A stretch of DNA of 19,449 nucleotides from Bovifimicola sp964595785 (GTDB taxonomy: Bacteria > Bacillota > Clostridia > Lachnospirales > Lachnospiraceae). Below the pieces are notes generated by a model, which was not told the origin of the DNA, searched no databases, and saw only the letters and a list, made by a program, of their open reading frames with translations. How positions within the stretch are numbered: position 1 is the first letter of the stretch; each line of letters starts with the position of its first letter. Shown in pieces: positions 6,039 through 13,428 of this stretch. The stretch is from NCBI GenBank assembly GCA_964595785.1, contig CAZQRO010000037.1, forward strand, positions 1-19,449, read 5' to 3'. Made by a program: the position numbers and the translations under genes.

Positions 6039-7706
6039 TTACTCAACTTCCATTATTATAGGAAGTATCATTGGATTACGTTTCATCTTTTTCCACATAT
6101 AATCACTAAGACTGTCCTTTACAACCATCTTTATCTTACCCCAGTCCGTTACTTTCTTGCTAAGACATTCATCAACGGCTTCTGAAACTACCTGTTTAGC
6201 TTCATCAATAAGATTCTCTGATTCTCTTACATATACAAAACCTCTTGTAACGATATCAGGACCTGCAAGCAGCTGGTTACTATATTTCTCAAGTGTCATT
6301 ACCACAATAATAATTCCGTTTTCAGCAAGATTCTGTCTGTCTCGTAATACAATATTGCCAACATCACCAACTCCAAGTCCGTCTACAAGTATTCCACCTG
6401 CAGTAACATGGTCTACTACTTTAGCCTCTTCATAACCTAATTCAAGAACATCACCTGATGATAAAATAATTACATTGTCATCTTCAACACCCATTGTCTT
6501 GGCAAGTTCGCCCTGTGCTATTAAATGTCTGTATTCACCATGTACAGGAATTGAATATTTAGGCTTAACAAGTGAATAAATAAGCTTTATTTCTTCCTGG
6601 CACGCATGACCCGATACATGTGTATCCTGAAAAATTACATTTGCACCTTTTCTCGTAAGTTCGTTAATTACTCTAGAAACAGCCTTTTCATTTCCCGGAA
6701 TCGGTGTAGAACTTAAGATTACAGTATCATCTTTATTAATAGTTACTTTTCTGTGAATTGAAGCTGCCATTCTTGACAACGCTGCCATTGATTCACCCTG
6801 ACTTCCCGTTGTTATCAATACAATTTTTTCATCAGGGTAGTTCTTCATCTGTTCAATGTCAATAAGTGTATTATCCGGTATATTGATGTAGCCAAGTTCA
6901 CTGGCTGTAGTTATGACATTTACCATACTTCTTCCTTCAACAATAACTTTTCTTCCGAATTTATATGATGTATTAATAATCTGCTGAACTCTGTCCACAT
7001 TTGAAGCAAATGTGGCAACAATAATTCTTCTGTTTGTATTCTCTGAAAATATATGGTCAAAAGTCTTACCGACCGTTTTCTCTGACATGGTAAATCCCGG
7101 TCTTAAGACATTAGTGCTGTCACACATTAAGGCTAGAACGCCTTTTTTACCTAATTCTCCAAATCTTGTAAGGTCGATGGCATCACCAAATACGGGTGTG
7201 TAATCAATCTTAAAGTCTCCTGTATGAACAATAACTCCTGCCGGAGTAAATATTGCAAGTGCAGCAGCATCTACAATACTATGATTTGTTCTGATAAATT
7301 CAATTCTGAAACAGCCCAAATTAATTGACTGTCCATATTTTACAATCTTTCTCTTTACCGACTTAGTAAGATTGTGTTCTTTTAATTTGCCCTCAATAAT
7401 TCCAAGTGTAAGTTTAGTTGCATATACCGGAACATTAATCTCCGATAAAACATATGGTAAGGCTCCTATATGATCCTCATGTCCATGAGTAATAACGAAT
7501 CCTTTTACCTTGTCAATATTGTCCTTTAAATATGTTATATCCGGAATAACCAAATCAATTCCAAGCATCTCATCATCCGGAAATGCAAGACCACAATCAA
7601 CTATGATTATGCTGTCTTCATATTCAAATGCTGTTATATTCATTCCAATTTGTTCCAAACCACCAAGTGGTATTATTTTTACTTTTTCTGTGCCGTCCTG
7701 TTTCAC
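6039..7706 (-). CDS. rnjA: ribonuclease J
   Basis: This is a metallo-beta-lactamase/beta-CASP nuclease with 5'-3' exonuclease and endonuclease activity in mRNA decay and rRNA maturation. The metal-binding motif HGHEDH lies at residues 74-79, the same numbering as in Bacillus RNase J1, and the length of 555 residues also agrees. Further marks are HTGDFKID, the beta-CASP segment with TTGSQGE, and PVHGEYRHL near the end. For the start, GTG 7706 has GGAGG 7 bases upstream. ATG 7724 (6 residues longer) has only a weak AGGA, and TTG 7739 would overlap the DUF1292 stop. The GTG is my choice; the ATG remains possible. A YlbF-family gene lies downstream after a structured spacer of 109 bases. Whether the cell has a second RNase J cannot be seen here. 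Confidence 0.95.
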   Translation of the reverse strand: MKQDGTEKVKIIPLGGLEQIGMNITAFEYEDSIIIVDCGLAFPDDEMLGIDLVIPDITYLKDNIDKVKGFVITHGHEDHIGALPYVLSEINVPVYATKLTLGIIEGKLKEHNLTKSVKRKIVKYGQSINLGCFRIEFIRTNHSIVDAAALAIFTPAGVIVHTGDFKIDYTPVFGDAIDLTRFGELGKKGVLALMCDSTNVLRPGFTMSEKTVGKTFDHIFSENTNRRIIVATFASNVDRVQQIINTSYKFGRKVIVEGRSMVNVITTASELGYINIPDNTLIDIEQMKNYPDEKIVLITTGSQGESMAALSRMAASIHRKVTINKDDTVILSSTPIPGNEKAVSRVINELTRKGANVIFQDTHVSGHACQEEIKLIYSLVKPKYSIPVHGEYRHLIAQGELAKTMGVEDDNVIILSSGDVLELGYEEAKVVDHVTAGGILVDGLGVGDVGNIVLRDRQNLAENGIIIVVMTLEKYSNQLLAGPDIVTRGFVYVRESENLIDEAKQVVSEAVDECLSKKVTDWGKIKMVVKDSLSDYMWKKMKRNPMILPIIMEVE

Positions 7707-7713
7707 AGTATTT

Positions 7714-7718
7714 CCTCC
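7714..7718 (-). promoter_or_regulatory. ribosome binding site favouring the GTG start of RNase J
   Basis: GGAGG on the minus strand stands 7 bases before GTG 7706 and inside the frame of the longer ATG 7724 candidate. It is the strongest Shine-Dalgarno match near this gene start. Confidence 0.55.
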
Positions 7719-7731
7719 ATTCATACTATTC

Positions 7732-8007
7732 CTATTCAATATTAATATCCTCTAAAAGCTCACCAAAAATTTTCGAAATGTATTCTAATTCATCATCATC
7801 TTCTACTATTTCATATTTTGCTTCTGTTTCCTCATCTGAAGACAAATCTTTTAAAATATATGCTGTCTCGTCTTCTGAATCATCTGTTTCCTCATCACTT
7901 TCAGTAACTAAAATGTAATTAACATTATTAACTCTTGTTTCCTCAATTACATCAAATTCTATCTCTTCGTTTGTTTCCATGTCTGTAAATTTAATTTTCT
8001 GCGACAT
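7732..8007 (-). CDS. DUF1292 family protein (YrzB-like)
   Basis: This small acidic protein (91 residues) begins MSQKIKFTDMETNEEIEFDV and has the beta-rich core VNYILVTES, then AYILKDL, then acidic stretches, and a Glu- and Asp-rich C-terminus, as in DUF1292 proteins. The function is unknown. In many Firmicutes it follows ruvX, as here, and in Bacillus it is yrzB. The frame can be read back to ATG 8046, overlapping ruvX, but ATG 8007 has GAGG 6 bases upstream and gives the usual family length. Its stop lies 7 bases before the longer RNase J start candidate. Confidence 0.85.
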   Translation of the reverse strand: MSQKIKFTDMETNEEIEFDVIEETRVNNVNYILVTESDEETDDSEDETAYILKDLSSDEETEAKYEIVEDDDELEYISKIFGELLEDINIE

Positions 8008-8038
8008 TAATATCCTCTTTTCTATTTTTTTAATATTT

Positions 8039-8461
8039 TTAAACATTACGTAAGTCCAAATAGCCCTGCAATATAAATGCTGCTGCTATCTGGTCTACAT
8101 ATTTCTTTCTATTTTCCCGTCTGATACCGGCTTCCATCATAGTTTTATCAGCCGCAACCGTAGTCAGTCTTTCATCCCACATAACCACATTAAGGCCAGT
8201 CCTTCTTTCGAGCATCTCTTTAAATTCTATTGATTTCTCGCCACGCTCACCAATAGAATTATTCATGTTCTTAGGAAGTCCTAAAACTATCTCTTCTACT
8301 TCATATTCTTTTACCAACTCTTCAATTCGCGCAAGTGTCTTACGGAGTTTATTCTCCTGCTCCCTGCGTATAATCTCCACGCCCTGTGCTGTAATATAAA
8401 GTGGATCAGAAACCGCTACGCCGACTGTCTTAGAACCAAAGTCCAAGCCCATTATTCTCAT
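8039..8461 (-). CDS. ruvX: RuvX/YqgF family nuclease
   Basis: The protein opens with MRIMGLDFGSKTVGVAVSDP, the RNase H-like DxG motif with Asp6, and later has EIVLGLPKNMN, DERLTT and DQIAAAFILQGYL, all hallmarks of the family. At 140 residues it has the normal length. YqgF is needed for 5'-end maturation of pre-16S rRNA in Escherichia coli, and was also proposed as a Holliday junction resolvase; the RNA role is better supported. ATG 8461 is preceded by AGGAGG at 6 bases. The order ireB-ruvX-DUF1292 is the same as in Bacillus (yrzL-yrrK-yrzB). Confidence 0.95.
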   Translation of the reverse strand: MRIMGLDFGSKTVGVAVSDPLYITAQGVEIIRREQENKLRKTLARIEELVKEYEVEEIVLGLPKNMNNSIGERGEKSIEFKEMLERRTGLNVVMWDERLTTVAADKTMMEAGIRRENRKKYVDQIAAAFILQGYLDLRNV

Positions 8462-8508
8462 AGCGTCCTCCTGTCATTTAATTTATATCGATATTATTAT
8501 TCAAATAA

Positions 8509-8775
8509 TTATTTCTTTAATTTATTATTTATGTAATATGTCAGTGCTTCTTCAATAAGTTCATCTCGTTCAACACGCATAATAAGACTTCTGGCATTAT
8601 TATGGCTTGTAATATAAGTCGGATCTCCAGACATGATATAACCAACTATCTGATTAACAGGATTATATCCTTTTTCCACAAGTGCTCTGTAAACACGTTC
8701 CAAAATCTGTCCAACTTCAAGTGTTGTCTCTGCCGGTGCCTTAAAATATTGTGTATTATTAACATTGTTATTCAT
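8509..8775 (-). CDS. ireB: IreB family regulatory phosphoprotein (UPF0297)
   Basis: The 88 residues match the UPF0297/YrzL family: EVGQILERVYRALVEKGYNP, then NQIVGYIMSGDPTYIT, then RVERDELIEEAL. In Enterococcus IreB is phosphorylated by the PASTA kinase IreK and governs cephalosporin resistance through control of peptidoglycan synthesis. No alaS precedes it here, unlike in Bacillus; mtaB stands there instead. The start is less certain than for the neighbours: GTG 8781 and ATG 8775 are both in frame, and no good Shine-Dalgarno precedes either. A 16-bp palindrome lies 17 bases upstream. Confidence 0.92.
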   Translation of the reverse strand: MNNNVNNTQYFKAPAETTLEVGQILERVYRALVEKGYNPVNQIVGYIMSGDPTYITSHNNARSLIMRVERDELIEEALTYYINNKLKK

Positions 8776-8791
8776 ATTCACATACCATGTC

Positions 8792-8807
8792 TATCGCAAT
8801 TGCGATA
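8792..8807. promoter_or_regulatory. 16-bp perfect palindrome upstream of ireB
   Basis: TATCGCAATTGCGATA is its own reverse complement and ends 16 bases before ATG 8775. As DNA it resembles an operator for a dimeric repressor; as RNA it could fold to a 6-bp stem with an AAUU loop over the initiation region, where no good Shine-Dalgarno is seen. Either would affect ireB expression. Confidence 0.45.
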
Positions 8808-8946
8808 CTGCCTATTTACCACGAAAGAAATATCAGGCAGCCATTTTCCTTTACTAAATTTTCCTTTCGCTTTAACTTTGTTTACAAATATCTTTCACTC
8901 AAACATATCACGCTCAAAAATATCTTTTCTTATTCTAATATAAAAA

Positions 8947-10254
8947 TCAAAACATAGCAAGTACTATTTCATTATTTAATAATTCTTTAAGTTTTACCGC
9001 TGCTATTTTATTTTCAAGGTTCTTGTCTGCAATCACTCCTGTTTTTACATATTCCATGGTATGTCCCACGAAATATTCCATGCCATTTATTTTTATTTTT
9101 TCTTCAAATAATACATCCACTGTATTTCCAATAAGGCTTTCTAAATATTTTCTGTGAAGTCTCTCATTTAATTCAAGAAGTTTATCACTTCTTGCTGCCT
9201 TTATCTCATCCCTGACCTGCTCCGGCATAACTGCTGCCTTTGTGCCTTCACGTCTCGAATATTTAAAAATGTGCATCTGTGCAAAATTAACTCTTTCAAG
9301 AAACTCTTTGCATTCTGCGAATTCTTCTTCCGTTTCACCCGGGAATCCAACTATAACGTCAGTTGTTATTGCTGCTTTCGGATAATACTTTCTTATTAAA
9401 TTACACCCTTCTAAGTATTCCCCTGAAGAATATCTTCTATTCATTCTCTTTAACGTTTCATTGCATCCGCTTTGAAGTGACAAATGAAAATGCGGACAAA
9501 ATGCTTTAATCTTCGATAGTTCACTCATAAATTCTTCCGTAATAATTCTTGGCTCTAATGAACCGAGTCTGATTCTCTCTATTTTCCCGTTTCTGCCAAT
9601 AGCTTTTATAACATCAATTAATGAAATGCCTTCTTCTTTAAAATCTACTCCATAAGAGCTTAAATGGATTCCTGTGAGAACAATTTCTTTATATCCCTTA
9701 TCAGCTAATCTTGCTGCTTCACTAATAATATTTTCCATTTTTCTGCTTCTGACTCTTCCTCTTGCATAAGGAATAATACAGTATGTGCAAAACTGGTTAC
9801 ATCCATCCTGTATCTTAATATATGCCCTTGTATGTTCCTCCATACTTTCTATGTTAAGCTCTTCAAATTCTCTTTTTACTTTTGTATCATTTATATCTAC
9901 AATTGACTTGTTAATGCAATTATTAATTATATTTACAATATCTTTTTTCATATCATTTCCAACAATAATGTCTATGGCATCATCTTTCTCTAATTCTTCT
10001 GCTGATGCCTGAGCATAACAGCCCACAGCCACAACAATTGCATCTTTATTCATTTTCTTTGCTTTGTGAAGCATCTGTCTTGATTTTCTGTCTGCAATAT
10101 TAGTAACCGTACATGTATTTATTATATATATATCGGCTCCCTCTTCAAAAGGAACTATTTCATATCCATTAGCAGCAAGTTTTTCCCCCATGGCTTCTGT
10201 TTCATATGCATTCACCTTACATCCTAAGTTATGCAATGCGACTTTTTTTTTCAA
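8947..10254 (-). CDS. mtaB: tRNA (t6A37) methylthiotransferase MtaB
   Basis: MtaB converts t6A to ms2t6A at position 37 of tRNAs reading ANN codons. The N-terminal UPF0004 domain starts VALHNLGCKVNAYETE and offers C12, C48 and C79 for the auxiliary cluster. The radical SAM motif CNQFCTYC gives C152, C156 and C159. Later marks are LTGIHLSSYG, LQSGCNETLKRMNRRYS and TTDVIVGFPGE, and a TRAM-like domain ends the 435-residue protein. The 'NLGCKVN' motif separates it from MiaB and RimO. In Bacillus, mtaB (yqeV) follows rsmE; here thiI, an HPr-like gene and a repeat island lie between. The start is TTG 10254, with GAGG 8 bases upstream and no upstream ATG alternative. Confidence 0.95.
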   Translation of the reverse strand: MKKKVALHNLGCKVNAYETEAMGEKLAANGYEIVPFEEGADIYIINTCTVTNIADRKSRQMLHKAKKMNKDAIVVAVGCYAQASAEELEKDDAIDIIVGNDMKKDIVNIINNCINKSIVDINDTKVKREFEELNIESMEEHTRAYIKIQDGCNQFCTYCIIPYARGRVRSRKMENIISEAARLADKGYKEIVLTGIHLSSYGVDFKEEGISLIDVIKAIGRNGKIERIRLGSLEPRIITEEFMSELSKIKAFCPHFHLSLQSGCNETLKRMNRRYSSGEYLEGCNLIRKYYPKAAITTDVIVGFPGETEEEFAECKEFLERVNFAQMHIFKYSRREGTKAAVMPEQVRDEIKAARSDKLLELNERLHRKYLESLIGNTVDVLFEEKIKINGMEYFVGHTMEYVKTGVIADKNLENKIAAVKLKELLNNEIVLAMF

Positions 10255-10303
10255 TTTTTTATCCTCATTTCCTGTTATATTTCATTCAATAATTATTTTC
10301 TAG

Positions 10304-10332
10304 TTGACTTTTTACCGCATAAAATGTAGTAT
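10304..10332 (+). promoter_or_regulatory. probable promoter of the HPr-like gene
   Basis: TTGACT (10304-10309) is followed after 17 bases by TAGTAT (10327-10332). The -35 matches consensus in 5 of 6 positions and the -10 in 4 of 6. It would leave a 5' leader of roughly 75 bases before ATG 10413. Confidence 0.5.
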
Positions 10333-10365
10333 GTAGTTGTTAGCGATTAAAATATTAATTGCTTA

Positions 10366-10400
10366 TATCACTAGTTCAAAAAGATTACTATATTGTGATA
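10366..10400 (+). promoter_or_regulatory. inverted repeat in the leader of the HPr-like gene, abutting its ribosome binding site
   Basis: TATCAC (10366-10371) and GTGATA (10395-10400) are exact reverse complements, and GGAGG follows immediately at 10401-10405. The stem is short and the loop 23 bases, so the structure is uncertain, but its position could influence ribosome access. Confidence 0.3.
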
Positions 10401-10412
10401 GGAGGTATTTAT

Positions 10413-10646
10413 ATGAAAACAGTTAAAATATGTTTAAATTCAATCGACAAGGTTAAGGCATTCGTTAATGATATCACAAAATTCGAATCCGATTTCGATT
10501 TAGTATCAGGCAGATATGTTATCGATGCAAAATCTATCATGGGTATTTTTAGTTTAGACCTTTCTAAGAACATTGACTTAAATATTCATGCTGAAGATAA
10601 TATTGACAACATTTTGACTATCTTAAAACCATATATCGTTGAATAA
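10413..10646 (+). CDS. HPr/Crh-like protein lacking the active-site histidine
   Basis: This is the only confident plus-strand gene. The 77-residue protein aligns with HPr through AKSIMGIFSLDLSKNIDLNI, where Ser41 occupies the place of HPr Ser46 (the HprK kinase site, KSIMG). Counting back 31 residues, the place of the phosphotransfer His15 is near Ser10, in LNSIDKVK; there is no HARP motif and no His before the KSIMG segment. It therefore should not carry sugar-PTS phosphate, and may act like Bacillus Crh, a CcpA cofactor, if HprK phosphorylates the serine. ATG 10413 has GGAGG 7 bases upstream; the frame extends 18 codons further but without support. A clear promoter and terminator make it a single-gene unit, divergent from mtaB. 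Confidence 0.8.
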   Translation: MKTVKICLNSIDKVKAFVNDITKFESDFDLVSGRYVIDAKSIMGIFSLDLSKNIDLNIHAEDNIDNILTILKPYIVE

Positions 10647-10659
10647 TCCGGTACATATG

Positions 10660-10690
10660 AAACTGTTACACATTGTGTAGCAGTTTTTTT
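10660..10690 (+). terminator. rho-independent terminator of the HPr-like gene
   Basis: AAACTGTTACACA pairs with TGTGTAGCAGTTT (12-13 bp with one G-U wobble, small loop at about 10672), followed by a run of seven T. It starts 14 bases after the stop codon. Confidence 0.9.
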
Positions 10691-10709
10691 ATTACCAGTT
10701 CAGCCAAGC

Positions 10710-10769
10710 AAAAATTGCGTTCTGCTCACTTGCAAGCTTGCTTGTGTTAGTGAGCAGAATGTGATTTTT
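10710..10769. repeat. long hairpin within the repeat island
   Basis: TTCTGCTCACT (10720-10730) and AGTGAGCAGAA (10749-10759) are perfect reverse complements. Pairing extends outward to about 21 bp with a few G-U pairs, ending in A-runs on the left and T-runs on the right. The loop holds the palindrome GCAAGCTTGC. With T-rich flanks on both strands it could act as a bidirectional terminator for the convergent genes. Confidence 0.6.
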
Positions 10770-10773
10770 ATTT

Positions 10774-10859
10774 GGCGTTCTGCCTAAACGAGACGCAGTG
10801 CTTTTTACGCAGTCGAGTTTATTGGCTGAACTGGTAATAAATGTTGATTTTCATTTGTT
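10774..10859. repeat. 86-bp tandem repeat, copy 1
   Basis: It starts GGCGTTCTGCCTAAACG. Its first 53 bases are identical to 10860-10912. A hairpin can form from GCC-TAAAC and GTTTA-TT-GGC, and ACGCAGT occurs twice within it as a direct repeat. Confidence 0.75.
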
Positions 10860-11029
10860 GGCGTTCTGCCTAAACGAGACGCAGTGCTTTTTACGCAGTC
10901 GAGTTTATTGGCNNNNNNNNNNNNNNNNNNNNNNNNNNNNNNNNNNNNNNNNNNNNNNNNNNNNNNNNNNNNNNNNNNNNNNNNNNNNNNNNNNNNNNNN
11001 NNNNNNNNNNNNTGAACTGGTAATAAATG
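10860..11029. repeat. 86-bp tandem repeat, copy 2, interrupted by the assembly gap
   Basis: Bases 10860-10912 repeat copy 1 exactly, then 100 N follow, and 11013-11029 (TGAACTGGTAATAAATG) supplies the next part of the unit. TTGGC before the gap and TGAAC after it join to the normal unit sequence, so the gap most probably hides zero or more whole extra units. Confidence 0.65.
10913..11012. other. assembly gap of 100 N
   Basis: Exactly 100 N, the usual placeholder length for a scaffold gap of unknown size. It lies in the middle of a tandem repeat, where short-read assemblies commonly break. Confidence 0.97.
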
Positions 11030-11053
11030 CCACTTTAAGCCATAACTATTACT

Positions 11054-12232
11054 TTATTCACACATTATCACTTCTACGGTATCTATCGACTTCTGTACAA
11101 GTTCTTCCATCTTTTCTCCTAATTTACCCTCTGATTTTCTGATAATATTAAGATTTGGTTTTGTTACCGGGTGCTTTGCAACAAATATTGTACAACAATC
11201 CTCAAACGGCAGAATTGAAGTCTCATATGTGTCAATTTTACAGGATATATCTATTATATCCTGCTTATCAAAGGCTATTACAGGTCTGTATACAGGAAGT
11301 TCACATACTTCATTCGTGGCATTAAGAGACTGCATCGTCTGGCTTGCCACCTGACCGATACTCTCTCCCGTAATAAGTCCGAGACAGCCTGACTCTTTAG
11401 CAAAATGCTCTGCTATTCTCATCATATATCTTCGCATTATTATGGTAAGTTCTTCATGTGGACATGTTTCATATATATATAACTGCGGGTCTGTGAAATT
11501 AACTACATTTAGCTTGATTGGTCCCGAATATTTAGCCACCTGTTTTGCCAAATCCACAACTTTTTGTTTTGCTCTTTCACTTGTGTATGGCGGCGCATGA
11601 AAATATGTTGCTTCTAAAGTCACACCACGTTTTGCAATCATATATCCTGCAACGGGACTGTCTATTCCACCTGACAGCAGAAGCATTGCCTTGCCTGCAG
11701 TTCCTATCGGCATTCCACCTGCTCCCTTAATAGTCTCCGTATAAATATTAATCTTTTCTCTGATTTCCACATTTACCATAATATCAGGATTGTGTACATC
11801 TACCTTTACATTCGGAAATACATCAAGAATCCTTTCACCTAAATCCATATTAATCTCCGGCGAAGACAGTGGGTAATTCTTCCTTGCTCTTCTGGCATTA
11901 ACCTTAAATGTATATTCTTTGTCTGAATACATTTTACCTAAATATTCAATAACCTGTTCGCACAAATCATCAAAACCATTATCCTCAATCTGCACAAGCG
12001 GACAAATTCCAACTATGCCAAATACTTTTGTAAGCGCCAAAACGGTTTCGTCATAATCGTAATCACCTTCAGCTATTACATATATTCTTCCCGATACCTT
12101 GACAATCTCAAACTCTCCATCTGTCTTTTCAAGAGCAATTCTTACCTGTTTAACAAGTGCATCCTCAAAAATATATCTGTTCTTTCCTTTAACGCCAATT
12201 TCAGCGTATTTTAATAAAAATGCTTTAAACAT
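11054..12232 (-). CDS. thiI: tRNA 4-thiouridine synthase ThiI
   Basis: ThiI activates U8 of tRNA with ATP and inserts sulfur; in many bacteria it also serves thiamine thiazole synthesis. The order is a ferredoxin-like and THUMP region (to about residue 165), the PP-loop SGGIDSP at 187-193, and ILPFEDCCTIF at about 340-350 with the cysteine (C346 or C347) expected to receive the persulfide. The 392-residue protein lacks the C-terminal rhodanese domain found in Escherichia coli ThiI, as is usual in Firmicutes. The cysteine desulfurase gene ends 15 bases upstream, so it is the likely sulfur donor. ATG 12232 has GGAGG 6 bases upstream. The stop faces the repeat island; I see no ordinary terminator before it. 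Confidence 0.96.
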   Translation of the reverse strand: MFKAFLLKYAEIGVKGKNRYIFEDALVKQVRIALEKTDGEFEIVKVSGRIYVIAEGDYDYDETVLALTKVFGIVGICPLVQIEDNGFDDLCEQVIEYLGKMYSDKEYTFKVNARRARKNYPLSSPEINMDLGERILDVFPNVKVDVHNPDIMVNVEIREKINIYTETIKGAGGMPIGTAGKAMLLLSGGIDSPVAGYMIAKRGVTLEATYFHAPPYTSERAKQKVVDLAKQVAKYSGPIKLNVVNFTDPQLYIYETCPHEELTIIMRRYMMRIAEHFAKESGCLGLITGESIGQVASQTMQSLNATNEVCELPVYRPVIAFDKQDIIDISCKIDTYETSILPFEDCCTIFVAKHPVTKPNLNIIRKSEGKLGEKMEELVQKSIDTVEVIMCE

Positions 12233-12247
12233 CTCTTTCCTCCGTAT

Positions 12248-13402
12248 CTATTTTCGTTTAAATAACCTTAATTTTGGTAATAATTCCTTGATTTCATTAA
12301 TTGTATAATCAATTTCTTCTTTAGTTGTAAATATACAAAAGCTGAAACGTATTGCGGATTCAATCTCTTCATCTTTAAGTCCTATACCCTTTAATGTAGC
12401 ACTTACCGTATGTTTATTAGTACTGCATGCTGAACCTGCTGATACAAATATACTCTTATCTTCAAGAGAATGAAGCAGCACTTCACTTCTCACTCCCACA
12501 AAACTTGCATTTACAATCTGCGGTGCCGATTCTCTTCCCTTAGTACTGTTTATCCTGACACCGTCTATTTTAGACAGCTCATCTATCATATAATCTTTCA
12601 AATCATACATTCTGTTAACATTTTCGTCAAGTCCTTCGTATACTTTTTCCGCAGCAATTCCAAGTCCTGCTATACCCGGAACATTTTCTGTCCCTGAACG
12701 CATTCCTTTCTGCTGTCCGCCTCCGAATATAATCGGCTTAATTTTCATCTTGTCTTTCACATACAAAAAACCTGACCCCTTTGGTCCGTGTATCTTATGA
12801 CCGCTTACCGAAAGCATATCTATATGCATTCTTCTCGGAAAAATATTATATTTACCATACGCCTGTATGGCATCAACATGAAAAATAATATCAGGTTTCT
12901 TCATTCTGATAACTTCTGCAATTTCATTAACAGGCATCACTGAACCTATCTCATTATTAACATACATTACAGATACTAGAATTGTTTCATCACAAATCGC
13001 CTCTTCTAATTCCTTTATATCAATCATGCCATACTCATTTACATTCAGATATGTCACTCTAAATTCCTGTTCTTCAAGAAATTTCATTGTGTTATGCACT
13101 GAAGCATGTTCAACTTTAGTTGTAATAATGTGATTTCCTGCACGTCTGTTTGCCATAGCAGTTCCGATAATTGCCAGATTATTAGATTCTGTTCCCCCTG
13201 AAGTAAACACAATTTCTTTCTCGTCAACTTTCAGAGTTTTAGCTATTTTTTCCCGTGCCTGCTTAACATATTTTTCAGCTTCCACACCGCGCAGATGCAT
13301 CGAGGACGGATTCCCGTAATCCTCTAACATAACTTCTACCATTATATCTTTAACTTCTTCAAATACTCTTGTGGTCGCTGAATTATCCAAATATGCTTCC
13401 AT
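12248..13402 (-). CDS. nifS: cysteine desulfurase (NifS/IscS family)
   Basis: This PLP-dependent aminotransferase-fold enzyme releases sulfur from cysteine as a protein persulfide. In the 384-residue form, YLDNSATT is near the N-terminus, SGGTESNN binds PLP phosphate, His99 in EHAS stacks on the cofactor, Asp177 and Gln180 lie in DAIQAYGK, Lys203 in SGHKIHGPKG forms the Schiff base, and Cys326 in SAGSACST is catalytic. The frame reaches ATG 13423, but ATG 13402 has GGAGG 7 bases upstream. No iscU, nifU or other Fe-S scaffold gene is beside it; its tight link to thiI points to tRNA thiolation, like NifZ in Bacillus. A wider role in Fe-S assembly cannot be excluded. Confidence 0.93.
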   Translation of the reverse strand: MEAYLDNSATTRVFEEVKDIMVEVMLEDYGNPSSMHLRGVEAEKYVKQAREKIAKTLKVDEKEIVFTSGGTESNNLAIIGTAMANRRAGNHIITTKVEHASVHNTMKFLEEQEFRVTYLNVNEYGMIDIKELEEAICDETILVSVMYVNNEIGSVMPVNEIAEVIRMKKPDIIFHVDAIQAYGKYNIFPRRMHIDMLSVSGHKIHGPKGSGFLYVKDKMKIKPIIFGGGQQKGMRSGTENVPGIAGLGIAAEKVYEGLDENVNRMYDLKDYMIDELSKIDGVRINSTKGRESAPQIVNASFVGVRSEVLLHSLEDKSIFVSAGSACSTNKHTVSATLKGIGLKDEEIESAIRFSFCIFTTKEEIDYTINEIKELLPKLRLFKRK

Positions 13403-13428
13403 CACACTGCCTCCATTTTTCATTACAT

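Larger units (their letters stand above)
10688..11029. repeat. intergenic repeat island with inverted repeats, hairpin and tandem units
   Basis: This stretch between the convergent HPr-like gene and thiI holds no credible gene. A perfect 20-bp inverted repeat has its arms at 10688-10707 and 10822-10841 (core ACCAGTTCAGCCAA). Inside it is a 21-bp imperfect hairpin, then the first 86-bp unit begins. The second 86-bp unit is cut by the assembly gap, and the end of a unit, TGAACTGGTAATAAATG, reappears at 11013-11029. It resembles a miniature palindromic element or a composite of small dispersed repeats. No transposase is encoded. Confidence 0.75.

Noticed and set aside
8833..8844. Tiny leader reading frame ATG GCT GCC TGA on the minus strand before ireB, preceded by AAAGGAAA
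   Set aside because: Three codons are too few to judge, and no attenuator structure with a U-run follows.
10255..10412. Riboswitch or T-box between mtaB and the HPr-like gene
   Set aside because: Only a 6-bp inverted repeat is visible; none of the conserved cores of known riboswitches or a T-box sequence was seen.
10774..10912. CRISPR array made of the 86-bp repeats
   Set aside because: The units are adjacent with no variable spacers, are far longer than CRISPR repeats, and no cas genes are present.
10798..11142. Plus-strand open frame across the N gap
   Set aside because: It is open only because N codons cannot be stops, and it is made of tandem repeat sequence plus the antisense of thiI.
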